From Victivallales bacterium (GTDB lineage: Bacteria; Verrucomicrobiota; Lentisphaeria; Oligosphaerales; Oligosphaeraceae), in the NCBI GenBank assembly GCA_017431185.1, contig JAFRLP010000223.1:1-5594 (forward strand): 5,594 nucleotides of DNA. Reading direction: 5' to 3'. The position numbers were made by a program, and so were the translations under genes. Positions 5,046-5,594 of the stretch are shown here, piece after piece (positions within the stretch are counted from its first letter, which is position 1; every line of letters begins with the position of its first letter). Below the pieces are notes generated by a model, which saw only the letters and a program-made list of their open reading frames with translations, ran no database searches and was not told the origin of the DNA.

Positions 5046-5594
5046 ATGAATCTTGAATCCTACATCCAGACCTCGGTTTTACGGCGGGATGAACTGGAAC
5101 GCCAGAGTGCGGTCTTCGACTTCGCGAAAAACGGTCAGTCCCGTTTCCGTGCCCTGAACGCCGAATACCAGAAACTCAAGAAACTCACCGAGACGTGGAG
5201 TCGCCTCCAAAAGGCCAAGGATGACCTGCGCAGCGCCGAGGAACTCCTGGAGGAGACGACGGACGAGGAATTCCGCGAGGCCATCAAGGCCGACATCCAG
5301 GCCAGCCAGGAATTGATTCCCCTGCTTGACCGTGAAATCAAGGGTCTCGTTCTGCCCGTCCACCCCAATGAGGGGAAGGATGTCATTATGGAGATCCGTC
5401 CTGCCGCCGGCGGAGACGAGGCGGCCCTCTTTGCCGCTGACCTTTGCCGCATGTACCAGCACTATTTTGAGGCGAAGGGATGGAAATGCGAGATGCTCGA
5501 TTTCAGCGACACCCCCTTGGGTGGACTCAAGAGCGCGTCCATGGTCGTGAGAGGGGAAGGCGCCTGGAGCACCTTGCGCTTCGAAAGCGGTGTC
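5046..5594 (+). CDS. prfA: Peptide chain release factor 1, N-terminal part
   Basis: The first 183 codons of release factor 1, which reads UAA and UAG stop codons and triggers hydrolysis of peptidyl-tRNA; the frame runs off the right edge. The N-terminal coiled-coil domain (about 1-105) carries RFRALNAEYQKL at 33-44. PAAGGDEAALFAADLCRMY (119-137) is the class signature; RF2 has GGTEAQDW-type sequence there. LRFESGV (177-183) leads into the HRVQRVP segment expected just outside the window. The stop-codon-reading PxT loop and catalytic GGQ motif are not visible, so assignment to RF1 rests on the GGDEAALFA block. ATG 5046 matches the family N-terminus, but no Shine-Dalgarno sequence precedes it (the upstream bases are C/T-rich) and no other start is available nearby in frame. 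The rpmE-prfA order also occurs in Chlamydiae. Confidence 0.95.
   Translation, partial: MNLESYIQTSVLRRDELERQSAVFDFAKNGQSRFRALNAEYQKLKKLTETWSRLQKAKDDLRSAEELLEETTDEEFREAIKADIQASQELIPLLDREIKGLVLPVHPNEGKDVIMEIRPAAGGDEAALFAADLCRMYQHYFEAKGWKCEMLDFSDTPLGGLKSASMVVRGEGAWSTLRFESGV

Noticed and set aside
5135..5462. Minus-strand frames opposite prfA
   Set aside because: Antisense to a clear release factor 1 coding frame and lacking any family signal.

Overview
This window comes from a GC-rich bacterial chromosome. It joins a small carbohydrate-related regulatory operon on the minus strand to a run of core translation and RNA-decay genes on the plus strand. The order L31 (rpmE) then release factor 1 (prfA) also occurs in Chlamydiae. 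The leftmost gene resembles the GH67N/DUF4838-type secreted proteins common in Lentisphaerae, Planctomycetes and related phyla. I therefore tentatively place the organism in or near the PVC superphylum; this is inference from gene content, not a marker-based call.

Left, minus strand (1-1650): a LacI-family repressor gene (501-1538) is followed in the same direction by the 5' part of a gene for an exported protein (1-351, running off the left edge). The repressor has a good sigma70-type promoter (perfect TTGACA, 16-bp spacer, TATATT). Its 5' leader holds a 16-bp near-palindrome with a central CG, the usual form of a LacI-family operator, so autorepression is likely. Between the two genes are about 150 bases with two short perfect inverted repeats.

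Middle (1590-1819): an A-tract-rich, AT-rich island separates the divergent repressor and rpsO transcription units. It is followed by a GC-rich rpsO leader that can fold.

Right, plus strand (1820-5594): rpsO (ribosomal protein S15), an intrinsic terminator, a long imperfect hairpin, pnp (polynucleotide phosphorylase), rpmE (zinc-type ribosomal protein L31), a strong intrinsic terminator, a structured spacer, and the first 183 codons of prfA (release factor 1). The rpsO-terminator-long hairpin-pnp layout parallels the E. coli rpsO-pnp locus, where an RNase III-processed hairpin upstream of pnp mediates PNPase autocontrol. The hairpin here does not look like a simple copy of that sequence.

No tRNA, rRNA, CRISPR array, IS element or phage gene was seen. 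The coding content is conventional. The points worth a second look are in the leaders: the candidate repressor operator, the rpsO leader, the rpsO-pnp hairpin and the prfA leader.
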